A stretch of DNA of 64,000 nucleotides from positions 682,001 through 746,000 of the forward strand of contig NZ_CP076544.1 of assembly GCF_018885305.1 (NCBI RefSeq), written 5' to 3'. Under the pieces are notes generated by a model. It was not told where the DNA came from. It did not search any database and saw only the letters and a program-made list of their open reading frames with translations. Shown one piece after another: positions 17,686 through 28,063 of the stretch; position 1 is the first letter of the stretch, and each line of letters begins with the position of its first letter. A program made the translations under genes and the position numbers. This DNA is from Curtobacterium sp. L6-1 (GTDB taxonomy: Bacteria; Actinomycetota; Actinomycetes; Actinomycetales; Microbacteriaceae).

Positions 17686-18411
17686 ATGACCACCGCGCCG
17701 ACCGCACCCGCACCCGTGTCCCCGCCGACCACCGCGTGGCGCGACGCCCTCACCGCGGTGGTCGCCCTCCTGCTGCCGGTGGTCTGCGTCGGCTGCGGCA
17801 CGCCCGACCGCGCGCTCTGCCGGGGGTGCCACACGCTGCTGCGGGAGCTGCCGGGCCGGACCCGACTCGTCGCGGGCGTCCGGCTCGACGCGGCGTTCGA
17901 GTACGAGGGGACCGTCCGCACCCTGCTCCTCGAGTGGAAGCTCCGGGGCCGGAGCGACGTCGTCGGCCCGCTCACCGCACGGACCGGCGCGCTCGTGCGT
18001 GCGGCGCTCGCCGCAGCACCGGGTGCGGTGGTGGTCCGGGTCCCGCCCTCCCGGCGGGGCGCGCGGCGTCGTGGCTTCGACCCGGTGGTGTCGGTCCTCC
18101 GTCGCGCCGGACTGCGGCGGACCCCCGCACTGCGCCGGCTGCCGGTCCACCCGACGGCGGCGGACCCGGCCGACGTCGTGGCGGCCCGGGCCGGCGGCGG
18201 GCAGAAGGAGCGCACCGCGCTCGAGCGCGTCGCGGCCACCGTCGGGTCGCTCAGCGCCGCCGCGCTCGCAGACGGGCTCCGCGGGCGGGACGTCGTGCTC
18301 GTCGACGACGTCGTGACGACCGGGGTCACCATGGCCGAGGCCGTCCGTGCCGTCCGCGCCGTGGGCGGTCGCCCGGTGCGCTGCGTCGCAGTCGCGAGCG
18401 TGGAGGTGTGA
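17686..18411 (+). CDS. ComF family protein (phosphoribosyltransferase-like)
   Basis: 241 residues. The Cys pairs CVGCG and CRGCH form an N-terminal zinc ribbon (about 37-55). The phosphoribosyltransferase fold follows, with the PRPP-binding loop VVLVDDVVTTGVTMAEA near 205-220 and the segment PPSRRGARRRGFDPV typical of ComF. ComF takes part in natural transformation in Bacillus and Haemophilus; in actinobacteria it is kept between lpqB and hpf without an obvious competence operon. The start ATG at 17686 is the first suitable codon in a frame that is open far upstream inside lpqB, so the start is moderately certain. The 160-bp gap before it holds only GC-rich inverted repeats. Confidence 0.9.
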   Translation: MTTAPTAPAPVSPPTTAWRDALTAVVALLLPVVCVGCGTPDRALCRGCHTLLRELPGRTRLVAGVRLDAAFEYEGTVRTLLLEWKLRGRSDVVGPLTARTGALVRAALAAAPGAVVVRVPPSRRGARRRGFDPVVSVLRRAGLRRTPALRRLPVHPTAADPADVVAARAGGGQKERTALERVAATVGSLSAAALADGLRGRDVVLVDDVVTTGVTMAEAVRAVRAVGGRPVRCVAVASVEV

Positions 18412-18568
18412 GCGCGGTGGACCGGTCCGACGCCTCCTGGGCATCCGGTGGGTGTCTCCCGGCAGGGCCGTGCACGGCGGACGGGCTCGGTCGGCAGGGT
18501 CTAGCCTCGCGGCAAGGCGTTGGTGTTCGCCGGACGGAGGCGAACCGCCGAGAGTGGATGGAGCCGCC

Positions 18569-19291
18569 ATGGACGTGACGATCACGGGCCGGAACGTCGG
18601 GGTCACCGACCGATTCCGGAGCTACGTGGAGCAGAAGTCCGAGAAGATCGACGCGCTCGCCGACCGCGCCCTCGCGTTCGAGGTGCGAGTGAGTCGGCAC
18701 CACGAGAAGAGCAGCGGCGCGCAGGGTGAGGACCGCGTCGAACTGACGCTCATCGGACCGGGGCCGCTCGTGCGGGCCGAGTCCGCGGCGTCGGATAAGT
18801 ACGCGGCGTTCGACCTCGCGTTCGCCCGCATCGCGGAGCGCCTGCGTCGTGCCCGCGACCGCAAGAAGGTGCACCGCGGACGGCACCGCCCGACGTCCGT
18901 CGCCGAGGCCGCGGGAGCGGGCTTCGAGGGCATGGGCGTCGAGCCCGCCGACGGCAAGCTCATCGAGGAGGTCGCCACCGGTGCGGTCCCCGTGGTCAGT
19001 GCTGACCAGGGCTCCGACCACGACGACGAGGACGCGGCCTACTCGCCGGTCGTCATCCGTCAGAAGGTGTTCGAGGCGGCGCCGATGACCGTCGACGACG
19101 CGCTGTACCACATGGAGCTCGTCGGGCACGACTTCTACCTGTTCGTCGACTCCGAGACCCACCGCCCGAGCGTCGTGTACCGCCGCAAGGGCTGGGACTA
19201 CGGCGTCATCGGCATCGACGAGAACCCGGGCGCCGACGCCCGCGGCAGCGAGCACGTGCTCGTCGAGGAGACCGCACCCGCGAACGCCTAG
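18569..19291 (+). CDS. hpf: Ribosome hibernation promoting factor, long form
   Basis: 240 residues, the long HPF type that dimerises 70S ribosomes into 100S particles during slow growth. The N-terminal ribosome-binding domain (MDVTITGRNVGVTDRFRSYV, FEVRVSRHH, KYAAFDLAFARIAERLRRARDRKK) spans residues 1-100. A variable acidic linker is followed by the C-terminal dimerisation domain with VIRQKVFEAAPMTVDDALYH, LVGHDFYLFVDSET and VVYRRKGWDYGVIG. A TAGCCT -10-like hexamer near 18500 and a small hairpin lie in the 60 nt before the ATG. A strong terminator follows before secA. Confidence 0.96.
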   Translation: MDVTITGRNVGVTDRFRSYVEQKSEKIDALADRALAFEVRVSRHHEKSSGAQGEDRVELTLIGPGPLVRAESAASDKYAAFDLAFARIAERLRRARDRKKVHRGRHRPTSVAEAAGAGFEGMGVEPADGKLIEEVATGAVPVVSADQGSDHDDEDAAYSPVVIRQKVFEAAPMTVDDALYHMELVGHDFYLFVDSETHRPSVVYRRKGWDYGVIGIDENPGADARGSEHVLVEETAPANA

Positions 19292-19310
19292 ACGTCCGCA
19301 GCACCACCGT

Positions 19311-19343
19311 CGAGTGCGCACGGCCCCGGGCCGTGCGCACTCG
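19311..19343. terminator. Perfect inverted repeat after hpf
   Basis: A 33-nt palindrome with 16-bp arms around a single central base, 20 bp after the hpf stop, separates hpf from the secA promoter. Confidence 0.7.
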
Positions 19344-19376
19344 CGCTGCTCCCAGCGCCGAGGCGCGGGGGGTTGC

Positions 19377-19382
19377 TAGCAT
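19377..19382 (+). promoter_or_regulatory. Probable -10 of secA
   Basis: TAGCAT lies 51 nt before the secA GTG. The leader carries a good ribosome-binding site AAGGAG at 19423-19428, five bases before the start. I do not see a convincing -35. Confidence 0.4.
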
Positions 19383-19433
19383 GACTGGCTGATCGGGGCG
19401 CGGACCGCGCACGACGACTCGTAAGGAGCTCAC

Positions 19434-22217
<2,784 letters not shown>

Positions 22218-22240
22218 CGCACCGCACGCACCATCCGCAC

Positions 22241-22280
22241 GACGGGAGGCCCGGTACCAGCTGGTACCGGGCCTCCCGTC
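22241..22280. terminator. 40-bp perfect palindrome, bidirectional terminator (copy 1)
   Basis: Positions 22241-22260 and 22261-22280 are exact reverse complements with no loop. It lies between convergent secA and the Rv3235-like gene. The same 40-bp sequence recurs at 33195-33234. Confidence 0.85.
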
Positions 22281-22311
22281 CGTCGTGGACGTGCGCCGGG
22301 CGGCGCACCCG

Positions 22312-22800
22312 TCAGAGCACACCGATCGCGGTGGCCCGCCACCGGCCCTGCCGGGCCTCGAGGCGGATGGCGACCGCGCGGGCGTGACTGCGCGTGTGGA
22401 CGACGACCGCGGCCTCGACCACGTCGCCCCGGGACGCGTCGAGGACGACACCGCCGACGCGGATCACGGCACGGTGCTGGCTCCGTCGGGACGCCGACCG
22501 GGCGCGGGCCGCGATCGCCGCGCGCTGCTGCAGGTGACGGTGCACCTCCTCGGTGATCCACCGCGCGATGGTGTCCACCTCGCGTGCACCGGTGAGGATC
22601 TCGGCGACACACAGCGCCAGGGACCGGGCGGTCTCGCCGACATCCGGCAGCGGCCGGTCCGGCGGCGCGGAGTCCGTCGCGCACGATGCCACAGCGGTGC
22701 CCGTCGCACACCGAGCCGCAGCCGCCGCCGCCGGTGGTCCGGTCTCGTTCGCCTGCTCCTCGGTCTGGACCCCTGCGACCTGCTGTGCGCGCTCCGCCAC
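22312..22800 (-). CDS. Rv3235-family protein
   Basis: 162 residues from a GTG at 22800. The N-terminal 50 residues are Ala/Gln/Pro-rich and probably disordered. The conserved part starts at RPLPDVGETARSLALCVAEILTGAREVDTIARWITEEVHRHL and continues with HRAVIRVGGVVLDASRGDVVEAAVVVHTRSHARAVAIRLE, which fits the actinobacterial Rv3235 family found beside secA. The function is unknown; the compact beta-rich end suggests a binding role. It converges with secA and diverges from pdtaS. Confidence 0.8.
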   Translation of the reverse strand: MAERAQQVAGVQTEEQANETGPPAAAAAARCATGTAVASCATDSAPPDRPLPDVGETARSLALCVAEILTGAREVDTIARWITEEVHRHLQQRAAIAARARSASRRSQHRAVIRVGGVVLDASRGDVVEAAVVVHTRSHARAVAIRLEARQGRWRATAIGVL

Positions 22801-22907
22801 CCCGTCCCCTTTCCCTCACGGCAGAGCGTAGGGTTCGTGGAACATGAAATTTCGCCGAGGAGCCCCACCTGTGGAGAGAGCGCCGTCGTCCACACCACGA
22901 GCGCACC

Positions 22908-22913
22908 TAGACT
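22908..22913 (+). promoter_or_regulatory. Leaderless-type -10 (TAGACT) of pdtaS
   Basis: TAGACT ends 6 nt before the GTG at 22920, which places the expected transcription start at or next to the start codon. No ribosome-binding site can fit. Confidence 0.6.
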
Positions 22914-22919
22914 TGGCTG

Positions 22920-24431
22920 GTGTCGACCCTCAGTGACCTCGTCCTCGCGCAAGGCCGTTCCTCCGAAGCCGACGTGGAGTGGCTCCACCTGCTCGTGGGG
23001 GACTGGCAGCTGCTCGCCGACCTGTCGTTCGCCGACATGGTGCTGTGGGTGCCGACGGCGGACGACTCGACCTTCGTGGCGGTCGCGCACGCCCGTCCCT
23101 CCTCGGCGGCGACGCTGTTCTACCGGGACATCGTCGGCCAGGACATCCGCGAGGAGTGGCGCGACCAGGTCACCGAGAGCTTCACCGGCAGCCGGGTCGT
23201 CGACTCCGCCGAGCCGGACTGGTACGAGGACACCCCGACACGCGTGCGCGCCATCCCCGTGCTCCGTCGTCTCACCGCGAAGAGCGCGCAGACCACCGAG
23301 CACCCGATCGCCGTGGTCACGCGCCACTCGAACCAGGACGAGTCGCGCACGCCGAGCCGGCAGGAACTCAACTTCACCGCGAGCGCGAACGACCTGTTCG
23401 GCATGATCGCCACCGGTGACTTCCCGGACCTCGGTGCCCCGGCCGGTCCGCGTCGCGGCGCTCCCCGGGCCAGCGACGGGCTCCTCCGCCTCGACACGAA
23501 CGGCGTCGTGACCTTCGCCAGCCCGAACGGCCTGAGCGCCTTCAACCGGATGGGCTTCGACGGCGAGCTCGAGCGCAAGTCCCTGGCCGAGGTGACGACG
23601 GAGCTCCTCGGCGCCCAGCTCGACGTCGACGAGTCCCTGCCCCTCGTGGTCACCGGCCGTGCGCCGTGGCGGGCGGACATCGAGGCGAAGGGCGTCACCG
23701 TCTCGCTCCGGTCGATCCCGCTGCGGGACGGAGGCGAGCGGATCGGGGCGGTCGTGCTCTGCCGCGACGTCACCGAGATGCGGCACCAGGAGCGCGAGCT
23801 CATCACGAAGGACGCGACGATCCGCGAGATCCACCACCGGGTCAAGAACAACCTGCAGACGGTGGCGTCGCTGCTCCGCATCCAGGCGCGGCGCACGCAC
23901 TCCGACGAGGCCCGCACCTCGCTGCAGAACGCGATGCGCCGGGTCGCCGCCATCGCCGTCGTGCACGACACCCTGTCCACCGGCCTGAGCCAGACCGTGG
24001 ACTTCGACGAGGTGTTCGACTCGGTCCTCAAGCTCGTCACCGAGGTCGCCGCCTCGCACAACACGACCGTGCACCCGAAGAAGACGGGGGAGTTCGGGGT
24101 GCTCCCGTCCGAGGCAGCCACGCCGCTCGCGCTCGGCCTGACGGAGCTCGTCACGAACGCGGTCGAGCACGGGCTTGACGGCCGCGACGGCGAGGTCGAG
24201 ATCGTCGCCAACCGCCACGACGACCACATCGAGATCCAGGTGCGGGACAACGGCGTCGGGCTGCCGGAGGGCAAGGTCGGTTCCGGCCTCGGGACGCAGA
24301 TCGTCCGCACCCTCATCCAGGGCGAGCTCGGCGGCACGATCGACTGGCACACCCTGACCGGCAGCGGCACCGAGGTCACCATCTCCATCCCGTTCCGCTG
24401 GCTCACCTCGGCGCCGGCCGCCAGCGCCTAG
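22920..24431 (+). CDS. pdtaS: PdtaS-type sensor histidine kinase (GAF-PAS-HisKA_2-HATPase)
   Basis: 503 residues, no membrane segments, so a cytosolic kinase. The N-terminal GAF-like domain (about 1-160) has LADLSFADMVLWVPTAD and FYRDIVGQDIREEW. A PAS domain (about 185-300) has LLRLDTNGVVTFASPNGL. HisKA_2 has IREIHHRVKNNLQTVASLLR, with the phospho-His at about 305-306. The HATPase has LGLTELVTNAVEHGL, VRDNGVGLPEG and GLGTQIVRTL. In Mycobacterium PdtaS signals to the RNA-binding antiterminator PdtaR in response to nitric oxide and copper. No pdtaR is in this window. It lies next to the whiB gene, as in M. tuberculosis. Confidence 0.94.
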   Translation: MSTLSDLVLAQGRSSEADVEWLHLLVGDWQLLADLSFADMVLWVPTADDSTFVAVAHARPSSAATLFYRDIVGQDIREEWRDQVTESFTGSRVVDSAEPDWYEDTPTRVRAIPVLRRLTAKSAQTTEHPIAVVTRHSNQDESRTPSRQELNFTASANDLFGMIATGDFPDLGAPAGPRRGAPRASDGLLRLDTNGVVTFASPNGLSAFNRMGFDGELERKSLAEVTTELLGAQLDVDESLPLVVTGRAPWRADIEAKGVTVSLRSIPLRDGGERIGAVVLCRDVTEMRHQERELITKDATIREIHHRVKNNLQTVASLLRIQARRTHSDEARTSLQNAMRRVAAIAVVHDTLSTGLSQTVDFDEVFDSVLKLVTEVAASHNTTVHPKKTGEFGVLPSEAATPLALGLTELVTNAVEHGLDGRDGEVEIVANRHDDHIEIQVRDNGVGLPEGKVGSGLGTQIVRTLIQGELGGTIDWHTLTGSGTEVTISIPFRWLTSAPAASA

Positions 24432-24506
24432 CGCGGAGGCCCGTAGCCGGCCCGCCGGACCGCCACCGCGCCTCCAGGCGGTCCCCTCCACACCACGGTC
24501 CGCACA

Positions 24507-24549
24507 CGACGACGCCCGCCGGCCCCTGGGGGCACGGCGGGCGTCGTCG
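24507..24549. terminator. Bidirectional hairpin between pdtaS and whiB
   Basis: A perfect 15-bp stem (24507-24521 with 24535-24549) closes a 13-nt loop between the two convergent genes. Confidence 0.75.
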
Positions 24550-24566
24550 TCGGTACTGCGGCTGCG

Positions 24567-24815
24567 TCAGGAGGCGCGGCGGGCGCGGGCGGCGCGGCGC
24601 TTGAGCGCGCGACGCTCGTCCTCGCTGAGGCCACCCCAGACACCGGAGTCCTGGTTGTTCTCGAGTGCGTACTGCAGGCACATCTCGGTCACGGTGCACC
24701 GAGCGCAGACCGACTTGGCCTTCTCGATCTGGTCGACGGCCGGGCCGGTGTTCCCGACGGGGAAGAAGAGCTCGGGGTCCGCGGTGAGGCAGGCTGCCTG
24801 GTCACGCCAATCCAT
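24567..24815 (-). CDS. whiB1: WhiB-family iron-sulfur transcription factor, WhiB1-like
   Basis: 82 residues. The four cluster cysteines are Cys9, Cys37, Cys40 and Cys46 (CARCTVTEMC). The G(V/I)WGG turn is at 58-62 (GVWGG), followed by the basic DNA-binding tail ERRALKRRAARARRAS. WhiB1 carries a nitric-oxide-sensitive 4Fe-4S cluster, binds the primary sigma factor and is essential in M. tuberculosis. Size, sequence MDWRDQAACLTADPELFFPV and position beside pdtaS support WhiB1 rather than another paralogue. AGGAGC lies a few bases before the ATG, and the long 266-bp gap to the next gene leaves room for a regulated promoter. Confidence 0.93.
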   Translation of the reverse strand: MDWRDQAACLTADPELFFPVGNTGPAVDQIEKAKSVCARCTVTEMCLQYALENNQDSGVWGGLSEDERRALKRRAARARRAS

Positions 24816-25034
24816 GTGGTGGTGCTCCTTGCGATAGATGCTCGAACGGCAGGCCGGGGCCGCAGTTCGGGGGATCGGGACTCTGCACATGCTCATGTGA
24901 CGTACGGGAGGCTTCTTGTGGGGGAGGAGCCCGCGCGGGGAGAGTTCGACGCCCGCAGAACGCTCGGGGGAAGAGCGTCGAACCACGGGAGACGTACACC
25001 ACATCGTGCCGTCCAAACGACCTCGAACATCGTT

Positions 25035-25048
25035 CCATACTGGTATGG
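25035..25048. promoter_or_regulatory. Short palindrome in the whiB/membrane-protein intergenic region
   Basis: CCATACTGGTATGG is a 6-bp inverted repeat with a 2-nt centre, in the only AT-richer patch of the 266-bp divergent gap. It could be an operator or part of a promoter. The rest of the gap shows nothing else I can name. Confidence 0.3.
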
Positions 25049-25081
25049 CCAAATCAAGGGTTTCACTGCTGGAGGATCGCT

Positions 25082-25501
25082 GTGCCTGACACCACCACGG
25101 ACGACGAGCTCGTCCCCCGGAGGCGTCCGCTGGCGCTCCTCGTCCTCATCGCCGTCGTCGGCCTCGAGTTCCTCGCGCTGGCCGCGGTGACCGTCTTCCT
25201 GCTCGTCGAGCTCCTCACGACGCCCGCTGCCAGTGTGGCGTCGGCGATCGCGCTCCTCGTGCTCGCGGCCCTCGCGACGCTGTGGCTGGGCGCCATGGTC
25301 GTCGGACTCCGTCGTGGGCGGGCCTGGGTGCGCAGCGGCGTCCTGGTCTGGCAGGTCCTGCAGGGTGCCCTCGCGATCGGGGCGTTCCAGGGTGCGTCCC
25401 GGGTGCCCGCGGTCGGGTGGGCGCTGCTCATCCCGGCGCTGCTCGGGATCACCCTGGTGCTGTCCCGGGCGGTCGTGGCGCAGCTCACGCGCCGGGACTG
25501 A
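25082..25501 (+). CDS. Small four-helix membrane protein
   Basis: 139 residues from a GTG at 25082 with GGAGG about 8 nt upstream. A short acidic N terminus (MPDTTTDDELVPRRR) is followed by four hydrophobic segments: about 17-43, 51-76, 82-104 and 108-128. The end is basic (QLTRRD). No catalytic motif is visible. A similarly placed integral membrane gene, Rv3217c, lies near whiB1 in M. tuberculosis, so this is probably its counterpart of unknown function. Confidence 0.75.
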   Translation: MPDTTTDDELVPRRRPLALLVLIAVVGLEFLALAAVTVFLLVELLTTPAASVASAIALLVLAALATLWLGAMVVGLRRGRAWVRSGVLVWQVLQGALAIGAFQGASRVPAVGWALLIPALLGITLVLSRAVVAQLTRRD

Positions 25502-25573
25502 GCCCGGCGGTCGTCGGGGGAGCGGCAGGGGTGGCGGGAGGACCCGGCCGCCCCTGACGGCGCCCGTCCGACG

Positions 25574-26044
25574 TCAGACCAGGCCGAGCTTCTTGCGTAG
25601 GCTCGCGACGTGGCCGGTCGCCTTGACGTTGTAGAGCGGCAGCGACACGCGGCCGTCCTCGTCGAGGACGATCGTCGACCGGATCGTGCCGGTGACGATC
25701 TTGCCGTAGTTGTTCTTCTCACCCCAGGCCCCGTACGCCTGGTGCACCGCGAGGTCCGGGTCGCTCAGGAGCGGGAAGCTCAGCGCCTGCTCGTGGTGGA
25801 AGCGCTGCAGGGCGGGCAGCTCGTCCTTCGAGACCCCGAGCACCTCGTACCCGGCAGCCTGCAGTGACGACATGTTGTCGCGGAAGTCGCACGCCTCGGT
25901 CGTGCACCCGGGCGTCGACGCGGCCGGGTAGAAGTACACGATGACCTTGCGTCCGCGGAGGTCGGCGAGCGCGTGCTCGGTGCCGTCCTGGTCGGGGAGG
26001 GTGAAGTCGGGGGCGGTGTCGCCGGCGGCGAGACGGTCGCTCAA
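25574..26044 (-). CDS. bcp: Thioredoxin-dependent peroxiredoxin, Bcp/PrxQ type
   Basis: 156 residues. Peroxidatic Cys47 and resolving Cys52 lie in TPGCTTEAC, preceded by KVIVYFYPAAS. Other conserved parts are GYEVLGVSKDELPALQRFHH, FPLLSDPDLAV and IVTGTIRSTIVLDEDGRV. It reduces hydrogen peroxide and organic hydroperoxides using thioredoxin. The best start is TTG at 26044 giving MSDRLAAGDTAPDFTLPDQDG; AGGAGC lies 6 nt before it and no ATG or GTG fits. It is divergent from the tRNA-Lys gene. Confidence 0.95.
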   Translation of the reverse strand: MSDRLAAGDTAPDFTLPDQDGTEHALADLRGRKVIVYFYPAASTPGCTTEACDFRDNMSSLQAAGYEVLGVSKDELPALQRFHHEQALSFPLLSDPDLAVHQAYGAWGEKNNYGKIVTGTIRSTIVLDEDGRVSLPLYNVKATGHVASLRKKLGLV

Positions 26045-26156
26045 GTGGTGCTCCTGTTCGTCCGGTGCCCCGAGTGGTCAAGGGCACGCAGAAGTCATGC
26101 TATTGTTGATTCCCGTCGCGGGGCGCACGCCGAAGCGGCAGGACAACTCCACACAC

Positions 26157-26232
<76 letters not shown>

Positions 26233-26240
26233 ACCGAAGA

Positions 26241-26265
26241 CCCCGACCGAACCGGTCGGGGTTTT
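26241..26265 (+). terminator. Intrinsic terminator of tRNA-Lys
   Basis: A 9-bp stem (26241-26249 with 26253-26261) is followed by TTTT, one of few U-tract terminators in the window. Confidence 0.85.
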
Positions 26266-26453
26266 CGTCGTTCCCGCGGTGTGTCCGCGACGGCGGCGCG
26301 GGTGGGCGGACACCGCCGACACGCCCGACGTGCCGATCGGGCCGGACATCGTCACTGCCCGGCCGTCGCCCTCGCACGGGGACCGTCTGCCCGGGCATCG
26401 ACGCGGGGCCGGCGAGGGTCGCCGAGCCAGCGGGTGCTGCGACGTCGACGCCG

Positions 26454-27104
26454 TCAGTCGGCCGGGAGGTCCACCACCCGTTCGTCGCCGAGCACCGGTT
26501 CGAGTCCGCCCGCCGACACCGCCGCCAGTTCCGCCCGCAGCGCGGCGATCCCGTCCGCCGGCACCCAGACCTCGAACGTCGCCTGCTCGCCGTACACGGT
26601 CTCGCCCGAGGTGGCGTCGTGGTGCTGCACCCAGGCGCGCAGGGCGTTGTCCACCCGGCCCGCGTCCGCGTGGGCGACCACGACGGTCACCTGCGTCCGT
26701 GCCGCCCGTCGGACGAGCACCGCCCGGTCGAGCGCTTCCGACACCGAGGTCGAGTAGGCGCGGACCAGGCCGCCGGCCCCGAGCTTGACGCCGCCGAACC
26801 AGCGGCTGACGACCACGACGACGTCGGTGAGCTCGCGGCGTCGGAGCACCTCGAGCATGGGGACGCCCGCCGTGCCCGAGGGTTCGCCGTCGTCGGAGGA
26901 GCGTGCCTGGTCACCGAGGACCCCGGTGACCATCGCGGTGCAGTGGTGTCGGGCGTCCCAGGAGCGGCGCCGTACGTCGGCGATGACGGCCTCGGCTGCG
27001 GCCGGGTCGGCAGCGGGGTGCGCGGTCGTGACGAACCGGGAACGCGAGACGACGAACTCGTGCTCGACCGGGCCGGCGATGGTCGAGGGGTACCGGCGGG
27101 ACAC
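26454..27104 (-). CDS. IMPACT/YigZ family protein
   Basis: 216 residues from a GTG at 27104. The conserved N-terminal domain has EHEFVVSRSRFVTTAHPA, DARHHCTAMVTG, SSDDGEPSGTAGVPMLEVL and VVVVVSRWFGGVKLGAGGLVRAY, the hallmark of the family. A C-terminal DUF1949-like ferredoxin-fold domain follows from about residue 140. Eukaryotic IMPACT regulates the GCN2 kinase pathway; bacterial members are thought to bind RNA or elongation factors, with no settled function. It is divergent from the HTH gene, with 57 bp between starts. Confidence 0.93.
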   Translation of the reverse strand: MSRRYPSTIAGPVEHEFVVSRSRFVTTAHPAADPAAAEAVIADVRRRSWDARHHCTAMVTGVLGDQARSSDDGEPSGTAGVPMLEVLRRRELTDVVVVVSRWFGGVKLGAGGLVRAYSTSVSEALDRAVLVRRAARTQVTVVVAHADAGRVDNALRAWVQHHDATSGETVYGEQATFEVWVPADGIAALRAELAAVSAGGLEPVLGDERVVDLPAD

Positions 27105-27161
27105 CCGTCCGAGGGTACCGGCGCAGTACGCTGGACGAGCACGGGATCGAAGGGGGCGACG

Positions 27162-27602
27162 ATGACGGGATCGGTGCCGAAGGGCGGCGTGCTCGACGCT
27201 GGCGAGCTCGCCAGACGCCTGAACCTCCTGCTCGACTTCGAGGAGTCGCAGCGGGGAGCGCCCGTGCCGTTCGCGGAGATCGAGCAGTACGTCGACGACC
27301 ACGGCGGGTCGCTCTCTCGGGCCAAGTGGACGTACATGGTCTCCGGCGACGGCCGACGCAACAGCGACACGCAGCTGCTCCGCCTGCTCGCGGGCTTCTT
27401 CGAGGTCGACGACCGCTTCCTGCTCGAGGACAGCGAGCTCCCGGAGCGCATCGGCGCCCAGCTCGCCCTCGTGCGGTCCATCCGCTCCGCACGGGTGAGC
27501 GGCTTCGCGGCGCGGACCTTCCCGGGGGAGCTCTCCCCGGACGCCCTCCGCCGGATCGCGGAGGTCATCGAGCAGGAGTCCCGGACCGGGGGTGCGGCAT
27601 GA
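27162..27602 (+). CDS. EspR-like helix-turn-helix regulator
   Basis: 146 residues. The layout resembles mycobacterial EspR and the XRE proteins paired with ImmA-type peptidases: LARRLNLLLDFEESQRG, a wide-spaced HTH FAEIEQYVDDHGGSLSRAKWTYMVSGDGRRN, DTQLLRLLAGFFEVDDRFLL, and a C-terminal helical dimerisation region ending IAEVIEQESRTGG. EspR also has LSRLRSG-type recognition followed by ANFF, so the similarity covers most of the protein. This is from memory, not alignment. It is first in a three-gene operon and its stop overlaps the next start (ATGA). GAAGGGGG lies about 6 nt before the ATG, and a TACGCT hexamer at 27127-27132 could be the -10. Confidence 0.75.
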   Translation: MTGSVPKGGVLDAGELARRLNLLLDFEESQRGAPVPFAEIEQYVDDHGGSLSRAKWTYMVSGDGRRNSDTQLLRLLAGFFEVDDRFLLEDSELPERIGAQLALVRSIRSARVSGFAARTFPGELSPDALRRIAEVIEQESRTGGAA

Positions 27603-28063
27603 CGGCGCCGACCCTGGTCGAACGGTTCTGGGCGGTCGGTGCCGAGGCCGGGTGGACCGGCATCGAGGACGCCGTCGTCGCAGCCGAGCGCCTCGTCGGC
27701 AAGCCCATCCGTGTGCGTGAGGAGCAGTTCCTGGCGGACGAGCCGGTGTGCGGGTTCGTCGCCACGCTCGAGCACCAGCACCTCGTGATGATCTCCCCGA
27801 CACCGTCGCCGACCTTCCGCGCGTTCGTCATCGGGCACGAGCTCGGCCACGTGCTGCACGGACACCAGGAGTCCGCACCGCAGGCGGCCGCCATCCGCAG
27901 CCTCATCCCGGACCTGCCCGAGTACAAGGTCGAACGGGCGCTGGCACGCGGGCTCTTCGAGAACGAGTACGAGCGGCAGGCCGAGCTCTTCGCCGACCGT
28001 CTGGCGCAGCTCCTCCGTGGCCACCGCGAACGTCCCAGTGCGTTCCGCGGGGTCTTCGGGTGA
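27599..28063 (+). CDS. ImmA/IrrE-like zinc metallopeptidase-domain protein
   Basis: 154 residues. The zincin motif HELGH is at 80-84 in FVIGHELGHVLHG, and Glu126 and Glu129 in YERQAELFADRLA provide a plausible third zinc ligand about 45 residues later, as in ImmA/IrrE proteins. In ICEBs1 ImmA cleaves the ImmR repressor; in Deinococcus IrrE cleaves DdrO. By analogy this protein may cleave or sense the EspR-like regulator encoded just before it, but cleavage is inference. It is coupled on both sides: ATGA overlap with the regulator and GTGA overlap with the membrane protein. Confidence 0.85.
   Translation: MTAPTLVERFWAVGAEAGWTGIEDAVVAAERLVGKPIRVREEQFLADEPVCGFVATLEHQHLVMISPTPSPTFRAFVIGHELGHVLHGHQESAPQAAAIRSLIPDLPEYKVERALARGLFENEYERQAELFADRLAQLLRGHRERPSAFRGVFG

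Noticed and set aside
24816..25190. 124-codon plus-strand frame in front of the small membrane gene
   Set aside because: It covers the whiB1 promoter region and runs out of frame into the GTG-started membrane gene, which has a better ribosome-binding site and clear helices.
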